Shown in pieces: positions 35,533 through 45,489 of a stretch of 59,576 bases of DNA; positions within the stretch are counted from its first letter, which is position 1, and each line of letters begins with the position of its first letter. The DNA comes from Lachnospiraceae bacterium UBA7182 (GTDB lineage: Bacteria > Bacillota > Clostridia > Lachnospirales > Lachnospiraceae): assembly GCA_002491115.1 (NCBI GenBank), contig DKVI01000007.1, forward strand, positions 1 to 59,576, given 5' to 3'. The notes under the pieces are model-generated. The model saw nothing but the letters and a program-made list of their open reading frames with translations, was not told the origin of the DNA and did no database searches. The translations under genes and the position numbers were made by a program.

Positions 35533-36692
35533 AGAAAAAGGGAACGATTATTTTTATTATCATGTTTTTGGCAATGCTGGTGGCAAATTATTTTCAGTAT
35601 CAGTTGTCTCCGATTGCGGGAAGAGTGATGGAAAATCTGAATCTTTCACAGACACAGTTTTCCAGCGTTTTTTCCGCGCCGATGATTCCGGCGATTGTGC
35701 TGAGCATCATCGCGGGAATTTTATCAGACAGGTTTGGAATCAAGAAGGTCTGCGGAACCGCAATTGTCATTGCCGCAATCGGACTTTGTTATCGTCCGTT
35801 TGCGTATAACTATGAGACCTTCCTGGTATCGATGATCCTGGCCGGTATTGGAACAGCTTTCTTAAACGTAAATGTGGCAAAAATCATGGGACGGTATTAT
35901 GAGCCGGAAAAAACCGGAACGATGGTAGGCATGGTCATGATGGGAAGTGCGATCGGAATGACGTTGGCTACTTCCATAACCGCCGCGTTTCCTTCTGTTA
36001 AAACGGCGCTTTTGGTGGCAGCGGCAGGAGAAGTCGTGATTACGGTTCTTTGGTTTTTATTTATGGACGGTGACAGGGGAAATACAGAAACGGAGTCCGG
36101 GCCGCAGAAAGTATCATTGACGGATTCTATAAGTATTGTCCTTAAATGCAGGCATATCTGGGTATTGGGAGTCTGTATGATGTGTATCCTTGGGTGCAAT
36201 ACAGCGATGGGCGGTTTTGTGCCGATGGCTTTACAGTCGAGGGGCGTCAGTGAGGCAGCGGCAGGCTTTGTTATAACGGGTATGATGGTTGGCAATCTGA
36301 TCGGAACCTTTTTAGGTCCGCGTCTGATTGCTACGAGCAAAAACAAAAAAATCATCATCATGGCTCTGGGTATTCTTTCGGCGGTCACGGCGGCATTTAG
36401 CTGGATGCTTCCGGCTGCCGCGGCATTTGTGGGACTGCTGCTCTGCGGGTTTGGCATGGGCTCTTTGCTTCCTGTATTTATGTCGATGCCCATACAGTTA
36501 AAAGAGATCGGGCCAACCTATGCAGGAACAGCAGGAGGAGTTACAAGTACACTGGAACTTCTCGGGGCGGTTATCATTCCAACTTATATCATCACTCCTG
36601 TCGCAGGAGCAAATTATACATTATTTTTCCTTCTTACAGGAAGCTGCATGGTAATTATGGCAGTATGTGCATTTCTTCTGCCAAATGATTAA
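35529..36692 (+). CDS. Major facilitator superfamily transporter
   Basis: 387 aa with about 12 membrane segments in two halves. 'ILSDRFGIKKVCG' is the MFS loop 2-3 motif. Translationally coupled to larB by a 4-nt overlap, so it probably carries a substrate or product of the enzyme that needs the nickel-pincer cofactor, for example a hydroxy acid. Substrate cannot be read from sequence. Confidence 0.88.
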   Translation: MKKKGTIIFIIMFLAMLVANYFQYQLSPIAGRVMENLNLSQTQFSSVFSAPMIPAIVLSIIAGILSDRFGIKKVCGTAIVIAAIGLCYRPFAYNYETFLVSMILAGIGTAFLNVNVAKIMGRYYEPEKTGTMVGMVMMGSAIGMTLATSITAAFPSVKTALLVAAAGEVVITVLWFLFMDGDRGNTETESGPQKVSLTDSISIVLKCRHIWVLGVCMMCILGCNTAMGGFVPMALQSRGVSEAAAGFVITGMMVGNLIGTFLGPRLIATSKNKKIIIMALGILSAVTAAFSWMLPAAAAFVGLLLCGFGMGSLLPVFMSMPIQLKEIGPTYAGTAGGVTSTLELLGAVIIPTYIITPVAGANYTLFFLLTGSCMVIMAVCAFLLPND

Positions 36693-36728
36693 ATTTATAA
36701 AACAGAATGAAAAACAGGAGGTATCACT

Positions 36729-37913
36729 ATGGCAATTGATTTTGGTAAACGAATGGGAATGGGCGGACTCAGACTTCCGGTAAAAGATCCGATGAATCCG
36801 ATGTCCATCGATATGGAACAACTAAAAAAGAACGTGGATTATTTTATGGAGCATGGTTTTAACTACTTCGACACGGCTTATATTTATCACGGAGAGCTTT
36901 CAGAAGGGGCATACGGGGAGGCGGTCGTGGATCGCTATCCCAGGGATTCTTTCCTGCTTTCCACTAAAATGCCGGTAAAGCAGATGAATTCTGCCGACCA
37001 GATGGAACCGATTTTTGAGGAACAGTTAAGAAGATGCCATGTGGATTATTTTGATTTTTATCTGGTACATTGTGTATCAAGAGATACCTATGAGCGTTGT
37101 AAAAAATGGGGGGTCTTTGAGTTTTTAAAGAAAAAACGCGAAGAAGGAAAATTCCGCGAATTTGGTGTGTCCCTTCATGATTCGCCGGAATTTTTGGAGG
37201 AAATTCTGACAGAGCATCCGGAAATCGATTTTGTCATGGAGCAGATCAATTATCTGGACTGGACGAATCCTTCGATCCGCTCAAAAGAAGTGTATGAAAT
37301 GGCCATGAAGTACAATAAGCCGGTGGTAGTTATGGAGTCCTGTAAAGGAGGAACACTGGCAAATCTTCCGGATGAAGCCGTAAAGCTGATGAAAGACTAC
37401 AATCCGGACGCGTCGATTGCTTCCTGGGCGTACCGTTTTGTGGGCAGTCTTCCGGGTGTGCGTGTCTGCCTGTGCGGAATGCCGACGGAAGAATTTCTGA
37501 AAGATGATGTGGCGACCTTTGAAAACTTTAAGCCATTGAACGATGAGGAGTATAAAATCCTGGACAAGGTGGTGGAAATCGTAAACGCCAAAACACCCAT
37601 TCCCTGTACCCAGTGCCGTTATTGCGAACCGAAATGTCCAAAGAAGATTGCGATTCCGGATTATTTTGCGCTCTATAACGATCTGAAGCGGCTTCCGGCG
37701 GACGAGGTCATGACGCAGGCCATGTACTATGGCGCGCTGATCGAACAGGGGCATGGTCCCGCTTCCGCATGTGTTGACTGTAAAAGTTGTGAAAAACAGT
37801 GCCCGCAGCATCTTGAGATCACGGAATATCTGAAATGGGTGGTAAAAGATATCGAGCAGTACGATCCCATGGCACAGATTGAGAAGATGAAAGCAGCAGC
37901 CAAAGAAGAATAG
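36729..37913 (+). CDS. Aldo/keto reductase with C-terminal ferredoxin-like domain
   Basis: 394 aa. AKR barrel: Asp and Tyr in 'FDTAYIYHG', Lys in 'LLSTKMPVK', His in 'FYLVHCVSRD'. From residue about 290 two clusters of cysteines appear, 'CTQCRYCEPKCPKK' and 'CVDCKSCEKQCPQH', each CX2CX2CX3C, giving room for two [4Fe-4S] clusters. This class is common in anaerobes and may pass electrons through the clusters rather than NADPH. Physiological substrate unknown; it is in line with larB and the MFS gene. Confidence 0.92.
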   Translation: MAIDFGKRMGMGGLRLPVKDPMNPMSIDMEQLKKNVDYFMEHGFNYFDTAYIYHGELSEGAYGEAVVDRYPRDSFLLSTKMPVKQMNSADQMEPIFEEQLRRCHVDYFDFYLVHCVSRDTYERCKKWGVFEFLKKKREEGKFREFGVSLHDSPEFLEEILTEHPEIDFVMEQINYLDWTNPSIRSKEVYEMAMKYNKPVVVMESCKGGTLANLPDEAVKLMKDYNPDASIASWAYRFVGSLPGVRVCLCGMPTEEFLKDDVATFENFKPLNDEEYKILDKVVEIVNAKTPIPCTQCRYCEPKCPKKIAIPDYFALYNDLKRLPADEVMTQAMYYGALIEQGHGPASACVDCKSCEKQCPQHLEITEYLKWVVKDIEQYDPMAQIEKMKAAAKEE

Positions 37914-37917
37914 AAAA

Positions 37918-38790
37918 TTACTTTAGTAAGGGCAGAAATTCGCCAAGAACCTGCATATTGTCATTGTCTTTGAGGAAACAGAAAGCGAAGGGAATATTCA
38001 TGCTGCATTTGTTGATGGGCAGAGAGAGAAGGCCGTGGGGGAGAAGTCCCTGATACGCATCCGGCAGGAAGGCGACGGCATGATTGTTCAGGACATAGAG
38101 GAATACTTCTTCGATATTCTCCAATTGCGTGATACTTGCAAATTGAATGCCTTCCCATTCCATATGTTTTGAGAATGTGTATTCGCATTGCTGCATATTG
38201 GCATAAGTAAGAATCACACAAGGGTAATTACGGAGTTTTCTGATAGACACGGATTTATTTGCAGCAAGTTCATGTTCCTTACTTATCACAAGTTTCATGG
38301 GAAAAGAACCCAGGATACATAGATCTACGGAAGGGGCGTTTTCATAAAAGTAGGGGGGAAGGACAATGGCATCTACCTTGCGGTCGGCAAGGGCGTCAGG
38401 CATGGAACGGACAGACAGTATGCGTTGTTCAATGATCACATTGGGATGCGTTTTTTTGAACTCGCGCAGCCTGGGGAGAAGTGACAGGGCATCGTAGCTG
38501 TTGGAGAAACCTATGCTGAGTCTTGATTCTGTGCTGTCGGTCGCCTGAAATTTTGTGATGCGTGCGTAACTGTCCATTGTACTTACAGCCCATTCATAAA
38601 ATTCCGTACCGACAGGAGTCAGCCGGATGCGGCGGCTGCTGCGGTCAAAAAGTTTGTATCCAACTTCGTCTTCAAGTTTTGAAATAGCAAGACTCATGGC
38701 CGTCTGAGAGATATAACAATCTTTGGCGGCCTTTGTAAAATTCAGAGTTTTTGCTGCCTGAATAAAGTAATTTAGTGTGCGAATATCCAT
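37918..38790 (-). CDS. LysR family transcriptional regulator
   Basis: 290 aa with N-terminal HTH 'NYFIQAAKTLNFTKAAKDCY' then 'SQTAMSLAISKLEDEVG', and effector domain from about residue 88. Convergent with the AKR gene (4-nt gap) and divergent from larC, so it probably controls the lar group on one or both sides. The spacer 38791-38941 contains the repeated half-site TATGATT. Confidence 0.9.
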   Translation of the reverse strand: MDIRTLNYFIQAAKTLNFTKAAKDCYISQTAMSLAISKLEDEVGYKLFDRSSRRIRLTPVGTEFYEWAVSTMDSYARITKFQATDSTESRLSIGFSNSYDALSLLPRLREFKKTHPNVIIEQRILSVRSMPDALADRKVDAIVLPPYFYENAPSVDLCILGSFPMKLVISKEHELAANKSVSIRKLRNYPCVILTYANMQQCEYTFSKHMEWEGIQFASITQLENIEEVFLYVLNNHAVAFLPDAYQGLLPHGLLSLPINKCSMNIPFAFCFLKDNDNMQVLGEFLPLLK

Positions 38791-38941
38791 GAAAACACCT
38801 CGAAATCTATCATTTTTTGTATATTGTAGGGGAAAAGCTTCATTTCGTCAATAAAGGATTTGTATGATTTGCAAAAAGGAGTATATGATTGCGAAAGATA
38901 ACCTGGGAATGTTAAGGGCAAAGGGAGAGGAGAGATAATAA

Positions 38942-40192
38942 GTGGAGCGGCAGATATTATATCTGGAATGTGAGAGTGGGATTAGCGGCGATATGACAGT
39001 AGCGGCGCTTCTGGATCTGGGAGCGGATCAAAATGTGCTTAAACAGGCGCTTAGAAGTCTTCCGATCAATGGATTTGAGATTGCGATCAGCCGGGTGAAA
39101 AAATCCGGACTGGATTTGTGTGATTTTCATGTGGTTCTGGATCAGGTTCATGAGAATCATGATCATGATATGGAGTACCTGCATGGACATGCTCCTGAAA
39201 ATGAATCTCATCATGAGCATCACAGCCACGAACATCGGGGGCTTACAGAGATTCTTCAAATCATCAATCAGGCAGATCTGACCGCGCAGGCAAAAGAGAC
39301 TGCCGGTCGGATTTTCCGGATACTGGCGGAGGCGGAAGCGAAAGCCCATGGGGTTCCTTTGAAGGAGGTGCATTTTCATGAAGTGGGCGCGGTAGATTCC
39401 ATCGTGGATATCATAGCGACAGCGGTATGCCTAGATGATCTGGGAATTACGGATGTAATTGTTGCGAAATTAAATGAAGGGCAGGGAATGATTCGCTGCC
39501 AGCACGGCATACTTCCGGTACCGGTGCCAGCGGTTATGAACATAGCAGAGGCGCATAAGCTTCCTCTCCATATCACGGAAACGAAAGGGGAACTGGTTAC
39601 GCCTACGGGGGCGGCTATCGTGGCGGCAGTCCGGACTTTTGACAGGCTCCCGGAGGTATTTACCATAGAAAAGGTGGGGATGGGAGCGGGAAAGAGAACC
39701 TATGACCGTCCCAGCATGCTACGGGCCATGCTGATCTGTGAAGGTTCCAAAGAAAAGGATACAATTGTTAAGCTGGAGACAAATGTTGACGACTGTACCG
39801 GGGAATGTCTTGGCTATACTATGGAACGACTCATGGAAGCGGGAGCAAAAGATGTTCATTATATGCCGGTTTATATGAAAAAGAACCGCCCGGCTTATCA
39901 GTTAAATGTGATCTGCCGGGAAGAAGATGCAGAGCGGATGGAACAGATTATCTTTGCGGAGACGACAACGATCGGCATCCGCAGGATGTCCATGGAGCGC
40001 ACTGTGCAGCAACGGGAGATCTGTGTAGTGGAGACGCCTTTGGGAAAAGCGAAAGTCAAGATGTGCCGGTATGGAGACACCCGGCGTTTTTATCCGGAGT
40101 ATGAGAGCGTGGCGGCTCTGTGCAGAATCCACGGGAAGCATTATCTGGAAGTGTTTCGGTTGGTGCAGTATTACTGTGGACTTTTGAACTGA
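38942..40192 (+). CDS. larC: Nickel insertion protein LarC
   Basis: 416 aa from GTG 38942, with GGGAGAGGAGAG upstream. N-terminal 'LECESGISGDMTVAALLDLG' is the LarC signature; residues about 70-105 are a histidine-rich loop (H-D-H-D, H-G-H, H-H-E-H-H-S-H-E-H) for nickel binding; 'EVHFHEVGAVDSIVDI' and 'TPTGAAIVAAV' follow. LarC inserts nickel into the pincer nucleotide using CTP. In some lactobacilli the two halves need a frameshift to join; here it is one frame. Confidence 0.93.
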   Translation: MERQILYLECESGISGDMTVAALLDLGADQNVLKQALRSLPINGFEIAISRVKKSGLDLCDFHVVLDQVHENHDHDMEYLHGHAPENESHHEHHSHEHRGLTEILQIINQADLTAQAKETAGRIFRILAEAEAKAHGVPLKEVHFHEVGAVDSIVDIIATAVCLDDLGITDVIVAKLNEGQGMIRCQHGILPVPVPAVMNIAEAHKLPLHITETKGELVTPTGAAIVAAVRTFDRLPEVFTIEKVGMGAGKRTYDRPSMLRAMLICEGSKEKDTIVKLETNVDDCTGECLGYTMERLMEAGAKDVHYMPVYMKKNRPAYQLNVICREEDAERMEQIIFAETTTIGIRRMSMERTVQQREICVVETPLGKAKVKMCRYGDTRRFYPEYESVAALCRIHGKHYLEVFRLVQYYCGLLN

Positions 40193-40419
40193 ATTTATAC
40201 TAAATATCCAAAATACATGTGCAATAAAAAGGCGACACACCAGTTACAATGCTCATTGTGAAAAGCAATGGGCTTTTGTGTTGTGTAAGATATTTCTCAT
40301 CTGCCGAAATCGGTAAAAAGATGGTCAAGATTCGTAATACCGCGGCGCATCCGGATTTGGGATAATAAGAATATCAGATTGTGTACACATGAGTAAATAC
40401 AAAAATTGGAGGTATTTCT

Positions 40420-41868
40420 ATGGAGTTGTTTACAAATGCAATGAATGGCTTAAATTCCATATTATGGAGTATGCCGCTGGTAGTCTTATGTCTTGGAGCG
40501 GGGGCGTGGTTTTCTGTTCGTATGAAATTTCCGCAGGTAAGGCTGGTCAGGGAGATGATTCGTCTGCTGATTCACGGGGAAAAGTCCGATACAGGGATCA
40601 CGCCGTTTCAGGCTTTTGCCGCGACAGTGGGTTCCAGAGTGGGAATGGGCAATATCGCGGGGGTTGCGACCGCGATCTTTTTCGGAGGCCCGGGAGCAGT
40701 CTTCTGGATGTGGGTCATCGCGTTTATCGGTGCCAGCTCTGCTTTCATGGAATCATCTCTTGCACAGGCTTATAAGGTCAGGACGGAAAACGGCGAGTAT
40801 CTCGGAGGACCGGCTTATTTTATCGAAAGAGCGTTAAAATGTAAGCCGTACGCAGTGTTGTTTGCCGTTGCGACAGTATTAGGCCCCGGAATCCTGATGC
40901 CCGGTCTTCATGTGAACTCCATCGCGTCCACCTATGAAGAAGCTTTTGGAGCCAACATGGTGGTGGTAGGTGCAGTTTTCTGCGCGGTGCTGGCTGTTGT
41001 TGTGTGCGGAGGGATCAAACGGATCGGAAAAATTGCGGAATATATGGCGCCGGTTATGTGCGTGATCTATGTTCTGATGGCGTTTGCCGTAATCGGAACC
41101 CATATCAGCGCGGTTCCGGGCGTGTTTAAAATGATTTTTTCTTCCGCCTTTGCGCTTCATCCGGTCTTTGGAGGAATCATCGGTTCAGCCGTCTCCTGGG
41201 GTGTAAAACGCGGTATTTATTCCAATGAGGCAGGGCAAGGTTCCGGGGCGATTGTAAGCGCGGCGGCGGAATGTTCTCATCCGGCCAAGCAGGGGCTGGT
41301 GCAGGCGTTTTCCGTATATATAGACACATTGATTGTGTGCAGTTCTTCCGCGCTGATTATTCTTTTGTCCGGATGCTACAATGTTGTAGGCGCAGACGGG
41401 AAGACGATGCTTGCAGAGAACCTTCCGGGTGTGGAATATGGCATCCGCTGGGCCCAGAATGCGCTCAGCACTTCTTTAGGAACGTGGGCCGGGAAATTAC
41501 TGGCGATCATTATTATCATGTTTGTATTCACGTCTTTGATGGGATATTACTACCAGGCAGAGGCCAATGTCCGTTATTTATTTAAAGGAAAGAAAACGGC
41601 GGTATATGTAATGAGAGGAATCTTTATATTTTCCTGTTTTTCCGGCGTCCTGGTCAACGGACAGATTATCTGGACCATGGGGGATACCGGTGTTGCCATG
41701 ATGGCATGGCTGAACATTGTGGCGATTCTGCTGCTTTCTAAAAAAGGGTTTGCTCTGTTAAGAGATTACGAGGAGCAGAAAAAGGCAGGAAAAGATCCGG
41801 TGTTTGATCCGGGGAAATTTGATATTGAAGATACGACAGGCGTCTGGGAAAAATATCAAAATCGGTAA
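40420..41868 (+). CDS. AGCS family sodium:amino acid (alanine/glycine) symporter
   Basis: 482 aa, about 11 membrane segments. 'GMGNIAGVATAIFFGGPGA', 'YLGGPAYFIERAL' and 'RGIYSNEAGQGSGAI' are family signatures. It takes up alanine, glycine or, given the neighbouring dsdA, possibly D-serine or D-alanine with Na+. TTGGAGGT gives the ribosome site. The 227-bp leader shows short inverted repeats but nothing that I recognise as a glycine riboswitch. Confidence 0.92.
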   Translation: MELFTNAMNGLNSILWSMPLVVLCLGAGAWFSVRMKFPQVRLVREMIRLLIHGEKSDTGITPFQAFAATVGSRVGMGNIAGVATAIFFGGPGAVFWMWVIAFIGASSAFMESSLAQAYKVRTENGEYLGGPAYFIERALKCKPYAVLFAVATVLGPGILMPGLHVNSIASTYEEAFGANMVVVGAVFCAVLAVVVCGGIKRIGKIAEYMAPVMCVIYVLMAFAVIGTHISAVPGVFKMIFSSAFALHPVFGGIIGSAVSWGVKRGIYSNEAGQGSGAIVSAAAECSHPAKQGLVQAFSVYIDTLIVCSSSALIILLSGCYNVVGADGKTMLAENLPGVEYGIRWAQNALSTSLGTWAGKLLAIIIIMFVFTSLMGYYYQAEANVRYLFKGKKTAVYVMRGIFIFSCFSGVLVNGQIIWTMGDTGVAMMAWLNIVAILLLSKKGFALLRDYEEQKKAGKDPVFDPGKFDIEDTTGVWEKYQNR

Positions 41869-41970
41869 AATAAGGAGCAGGATCAGGAATATAAAGGCGC
41901 AGGAAACTGTGATAAGTTATTTTCAGAAACCAATACATACAACAGTGGAATTTAAAACAGGAGAGATGAT

Positions 41971-43230
41971 ATGTTAAAAGTGACAAGAGCAACAGATCCG
42001 GAACTGGCAAATTTAGTTGACAAAGAACTGGAGCGTCAGGAGCATAATATTGAGATGATCGCGTCGGAGAGTACGGCGCCGCTGGCGGTCATGGAACTGA
42101 CCGGAAGTGTATTTACCAACAAGACACTGGAAGGCTATCCGGGCAGAAGATTCCAGGCAGGTTCGCACATTGCGGATCAGGTGGAAGAACTGGCATGTGA
42201 GAGAGCGAAAGAACTGTTCCACGCGGAGCATGTGAATATCCAGCCTTACTCCGGTTCCACCGCGAACTACAGTGTGTTCGCCTCCGTATTGAATCCGGGA
42301 GACAAAGTGTTAAGTATGCGTCTGGACCAGGGCGGACATCTGACGCACGGTTCACCGGCCAACTGGGTCAGCAAGATCTATCATTTTGAATTTTATGCCA
42401 TGGACCCCGAGACGGAAATGATCGATTATGACGCATTGGAAGAAAAAGCGAGAGAATACCGGCCGAAACTGATCATTGCGGGGGCAAGCTCTTATTCCAG
42501 GCTGATCGATTACGAGCGGATTGCGAAAGTTGCAAAAGAGATTGGCGCCTATTTCATGGTAGATATGGCGCATATTGCGGGCCTGGTGGCAGCAGGCGTG
42601 ATTCCCAGCCCGATTCCGTATGCGGATTTCGTTACATCTTCGACCACCAAGACTTTTTGCAGCGCAAGAAGCGGTATGGTGTTCTGTAAAGCAGAGCATG
42701 CGAAGCTTTTGGATAAAGGTACTTTCCCGGGCGCGCTGGGATCGATTCAGCTTCATACGATGGCTGCCAAGGCGTGGTCTTTTAAATACGCTGCCGGTGA
42801 CGAATTTAAAGCAATCATGGAACAGGTGGTAAAAAACGCAAAATGCCTCGCGGAGGAACTGACAAAATACGGTTTCCGTATTGTCAGCGGAGGAACGGAT
42901 AATCATCTCCTTGTGGCGGATTTAAGAGGAAAGAAAATCACAGGAAAGGCATTTCAGAACGCGCTGGATACAGTGGGCATTACGGTAAATAAAAATATGA
43001 TTCCCTTTGACCCGGAGAAACCGGGCGTGACCAGCGGGGTCCGCATCGGCCTGACGGCCGTCTCTCAGAGAGGACTGAAAGAACCGGAGATCAGACAGAT
43101 TGCCGCCATTATGAATAAAGTGGCGGACGCGCCGGAAGATGAAAAGAATCTGGCAGCGTGTAAGGCAGAGGCGGAGGCCCTTATTTCCCGCTTCCCGCTC
43201 TATCCTGCCGGCGCGTTTGACGAAAATTAG
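41971..43230 (+). CDS. Divergent serine hydroxymethyltransferase family enzyme
   Basis: 419 aa PLP enzyme with overall SHMT layout ('HNIEMIASES', 'GYPGRR', 'VNIQPYSGSTAN', 'MVDMAHIAGLVAAG'). The PLP lysine is K227, but its surroundings read 'TSSTTKTFCSARSG' where canonical GlyA has TTTHKTLRGPRGG, and the conserved YYGG after YPGRR is FQAG. These active-site changes suggest a substrate other than standard serine/folate, such as alpha-methylserine, a threonine-type aldol or D-serine related chemistry. Annotated simply as glyA by similarity, but I would not assume that. It lies between the symporter and the kinase genes. Confidence 0.8.
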   Translation: MLKVTRATDPELANLVDKELERQEHNIEMIASESTAPLAVMELTGSVFTNKTLEGYPGRRFQAGSHIADQVEELACERAKELFHAEHVNIQPYSGSTANYSVFASVLNPGDKVLSMRLDQGGHLTHGSPANWVSKIYHFEFYAMDPETEMIDYDALEEKAREYRPKLIIAGASSYSRLIDYERIAKVAKEIGAYFMVDMAHIAGLVAAGVIPSPIPYADFVTSSTTKTFCSARSGMVFCKAEHAKLLDKGTFPGALGSIQLHTMAAKAWSFKYAAGDEFKAIMEQVVKNAKCLAEELTKYGFRIVSGGTDNHLLVADLRGKKITGKAFQNALDTVGITVNKNMIPFDPEKPGVTSGVRIGLTAVSQRGLKEPEIRQIAAIMNKVADAPEDEKNLAACKAEAEALISRFPLYPAGAFDEN

Positions 43231-43291
43231 ATTTGACGAAATCCGGCCGTTCCTCTAAAGTAAAAAGAAAAACGTAGGAGGGGTGTGTTGG

Positions 43292-44794
43292 ATGAGCGTG
43301 CAGACAACTGACTGGGGCGAAATTACATGGCTGGAGGAAGAACATGACATCTTTTCCATACGGGGGTTAAAGGCAGGCATCGTAACGCTTCCTGCCGGTT
43401 CCCACCAGCCAAGGCACAGGCATTATGAGGAACAGGTGATTTATGTGATCGAAGGGCAGGCGCTTTCCATATTGGATCATGTGGAAAGCCGCCTGTCGGT
43501 CGGAAGCTTTTTCCACTGGAAGGCCGGCGTAGAGCATGAAATCTATAATACCGGCGAAGGAAATTTCCGGCATCTGCTGATATCCAATCCGGAATCGGAG
43601 ATTCTCGAAGAGACGGAGTTTCACCATGAAGGAAGGCAGACAGATATATCGCCTGATCTGATCTATGTTGCCATTGAGGCGATACGCACCCAGTTTCTGG
43701 AAACGTTGCATTATGGATACGCGATTTTTGATTTCCACGGGAATCTGATCCTGCAAAGCTGGTTCTATCCAGATTTTTGCGTGGAATGCTGCCAGCCGGC
43801 CATGCACCCGGGAGCATGCGGGTGTATGCGCCGGATTCCTCTAAAAGAATGCGTGGAAGAAAAAGTGTTCTTCTGTGAGTATGGAATGGAGATATTCCAG
43901 TATCCGATCCTGTTTGGAGGAATTTTTATGGGATATATCCAGAGCGGGTATATCCGCCACTCTACTACGAAGAAGGGCAGGATCGAGGAAGTCTATGACG
44001 TGCCGGAAAGCGTTGTGGCAGGAATACAGGCATTGATGCGCCGGATTGTCAAAGCCGTCCGCAACTACTGTGAATTTGAGCAGTTCAGAAGAGATCTTAT
44101 GGAAAAGGAATTGCATATTGCCACCCAGGAAGAAGCACAGCAGATCCTTTTGAAAGATTTGAAAGATACACAGTCGGCGATGACGGATCTGAAGATCAAC
44201 CATCACTTCCTCTTTAATACGCTGAACAGTATGGCGTCCCTGGCATTGGATGAAGGTTCCATGCCTTTGTATCAGTCCATTGTAGACCTGTCAAAAATGT
44301 TCCGTTATACATTGAGGACACAGGCGTCCGTGGTCCCTCTGGACAGAGAGATAGAGTATGTAAAAGCATACTTACAGCTGCAGAAGTTAAGATACGGAGA
44401 GGAATTACAGATTGTATGGCATCTGGAACCGGATGTCGGTAAGATCATGACACCGTTTAACTTTCTGCAGCCGGTGGTGGAAAACGCGTTTATCCACGGA
44501 TTTGATGAAAGTGTGCATAAAAAGCTGAAAATATCGGCCGGGAAGACAGCGGATGAACTGGAAATACAGGTCATAAATACAGGGGCAAAATTAGATGAAC
44601 AAAAATGCAGGGTGATTAATCAGGGAATCAGGAGCAATACTTCCCATGGATTATCCATGCTTTATCAGAAACTGAGCGCAGTATACGGAGAGAAATTCTG
44701 CTTTGAGATAGGGACAGACGGACGGAAAAATACGCGGTTTCTTATCCGTATGCCCGTTTGGCAGGACAGGAAGTCCGGGGAGGAATCAGTATGA
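43292..44794 (+). CDS. Cupin-PocR sensor histidine kinase (LytS-type)
   Basis: 500 aa from ATG 43292 (TAGGAGGGG 8 nt upstream). Cytoplasmic: no membrane segment. Residues 25-105 are a cupin ('QPRHRHYEEQVIYVIEG', metal ligands H42, H44, E46 or nearby). Residues about 125-245 match a PocR-type ligand domain with paired cysteines ('DFCVECCQ', 'GACGCMRR', 'FFCEYGMEIFQYPILF'). A short helix leads to the kinase: phosphoacceptor H305 in 'INHHFLFNTLNS' (usually INPHFLFN) and ATP site 'QPVVENAFIHG' with N398. Overlaps the response regulator by 4 nt. Probably senses a small amino-acid-related ligand and metal state to switch on dsdA. Confidence 0.88.
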   Translation: MSVQTTDWGEITWLEEEHDIFSIRGLKAGIVTLPAGSHQPRHRHYEEQVIYVIEGQALSILDHVESRLSVGSFFHWKAGVEHEIYNTGEGNFRHLLISNPESEILEETEFHHEGRQTDISPDLIYVAIEAIRTQFLETLHYGYAIFDFHGNLILQSWFYPDFCVECCQPAMHPGACGCMRRIPLKECVEEKVFFCEYGMEIFQYPILFGGIFMGYIQSGYIRHSTTKKGRIEEVYDVPESVVAGIQALMRRIVKAVRNYCEFEQFRRDLMEKELHIATQEEAQQILLKDLKDTQSAMTDLKINHHFLFNTLNSMASLALDEGSMPLYQSIVDLSKMFRYTLRTQASVVPLDREIEYVKAYLQLQKLRYGEELQIVWHLEPDVGKIMTPFNFLQPVVENAFIHGFDESVHKKLKISAGKTADELEIQVINTGAKLDEQKCRVINQGIRSNTSHGLSMLYQKLSAVYGEKFCFEIGTDGRKNTRFLIRMPVWQDRKSGEESV

Positions 44795-45489
44795 TAAAAG
44801 CGGTCATATGTGATGACGAGAAGGCGGCTTTGAATATTATCCGTCATTTTATAGAAGCGAAAAGACTGCCTGTTAAGATCGTGGGAACGGCGGAAAACGG
44901 GCGGGACGCGTGGAATCTGATTCAGTGTAAAAAGCCGGATCTGGTGTTTATGGATATTCATATGCCATATATGAACGGTTTCGAGATCATCAGCAGGATG
45001 AAAGACAGTAAAGTGATTATTATAACCGCCTATGATTCCTTTGAGTACGCCCAGCGGGCGCTTCGGTTAGGAGCCAGTGATATCCTGTCCAAACCGATAG
45101 AATTTGAACAGTTGGAGCAGGCGATTGTAAGGGCGGTGGGCTGGAATTTTACCGGAAACGAGGCAGTGGATACGATTCTTGCGTATATCTATGAGCATTA
45201 TCAGGAGCAGATCGAACTGGATACGCTGGCAGAACTGACATTTTGTACACCCAGTCATCTTGCCAGGCTTTTTAAAAAACATACGGGGATGACGATTATT
45301 TCCTATGTCCATAAAGTCAGGATCGAAAAGAGCATCCGGCTGATGGAAGAAAAGAAACTGTCGATTAAAGAGGCGGCGGAAGCGGTGGGATATCAGAATT
45401 TGAATCATTTTTATAAGTATTTTAATCTCCAGATGGGAGTCACGCCGGCTGCCTACAGGAAGCAGGGGCATGAGGAGGAAGAGAGATAA
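44791..45489 (+). CDS. AraC-type response regulator
   Basis: 232 aa from ATG 44791 (GGGAGG upstream). Receiver residues 1-120 with D8/D9, phosphoacceptor D55 ('VFMDIHMPYMNG'), T79, K101. C-terminal AraC double HTH residues 130-228 ('LDTLAELTFCTPSHLARLFK', 'SIKEAAEAVGYQNLNHFYKY'). YesN/LytS-like pair with the kinase upstream. Its stop TAA shares an A with the dsdA start, so regulator and enzyme are translated together. Confidence 0.92.
   Translation: MIKAVICDDEKAALNIIRHFIEAKRLPVKIVGTAENGRDAWNLIQCKKPDLVFMDIHMPYMNGFEIISRMKDSKVIIITAYDSFEYAQRALRLGASDILSKPIEFEQLEQAIVRAVGWNFTGNEAVDTILAYIYEHYQEQIELDTLAELTFCTPSHLARLFKKHTGMTIISYVHKVRIEKSIRLMEEKKLSIKEAAEAVGYQNLNHFYKYFNLQMGVTPAAYRKQGHEEEER

Noticed and set aside
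40193..40419. Possible glycine riboswitch before the AGCS symporter
   Set aside because: The conserved glycine aptamer motifs were not found, only short inverted repeats.
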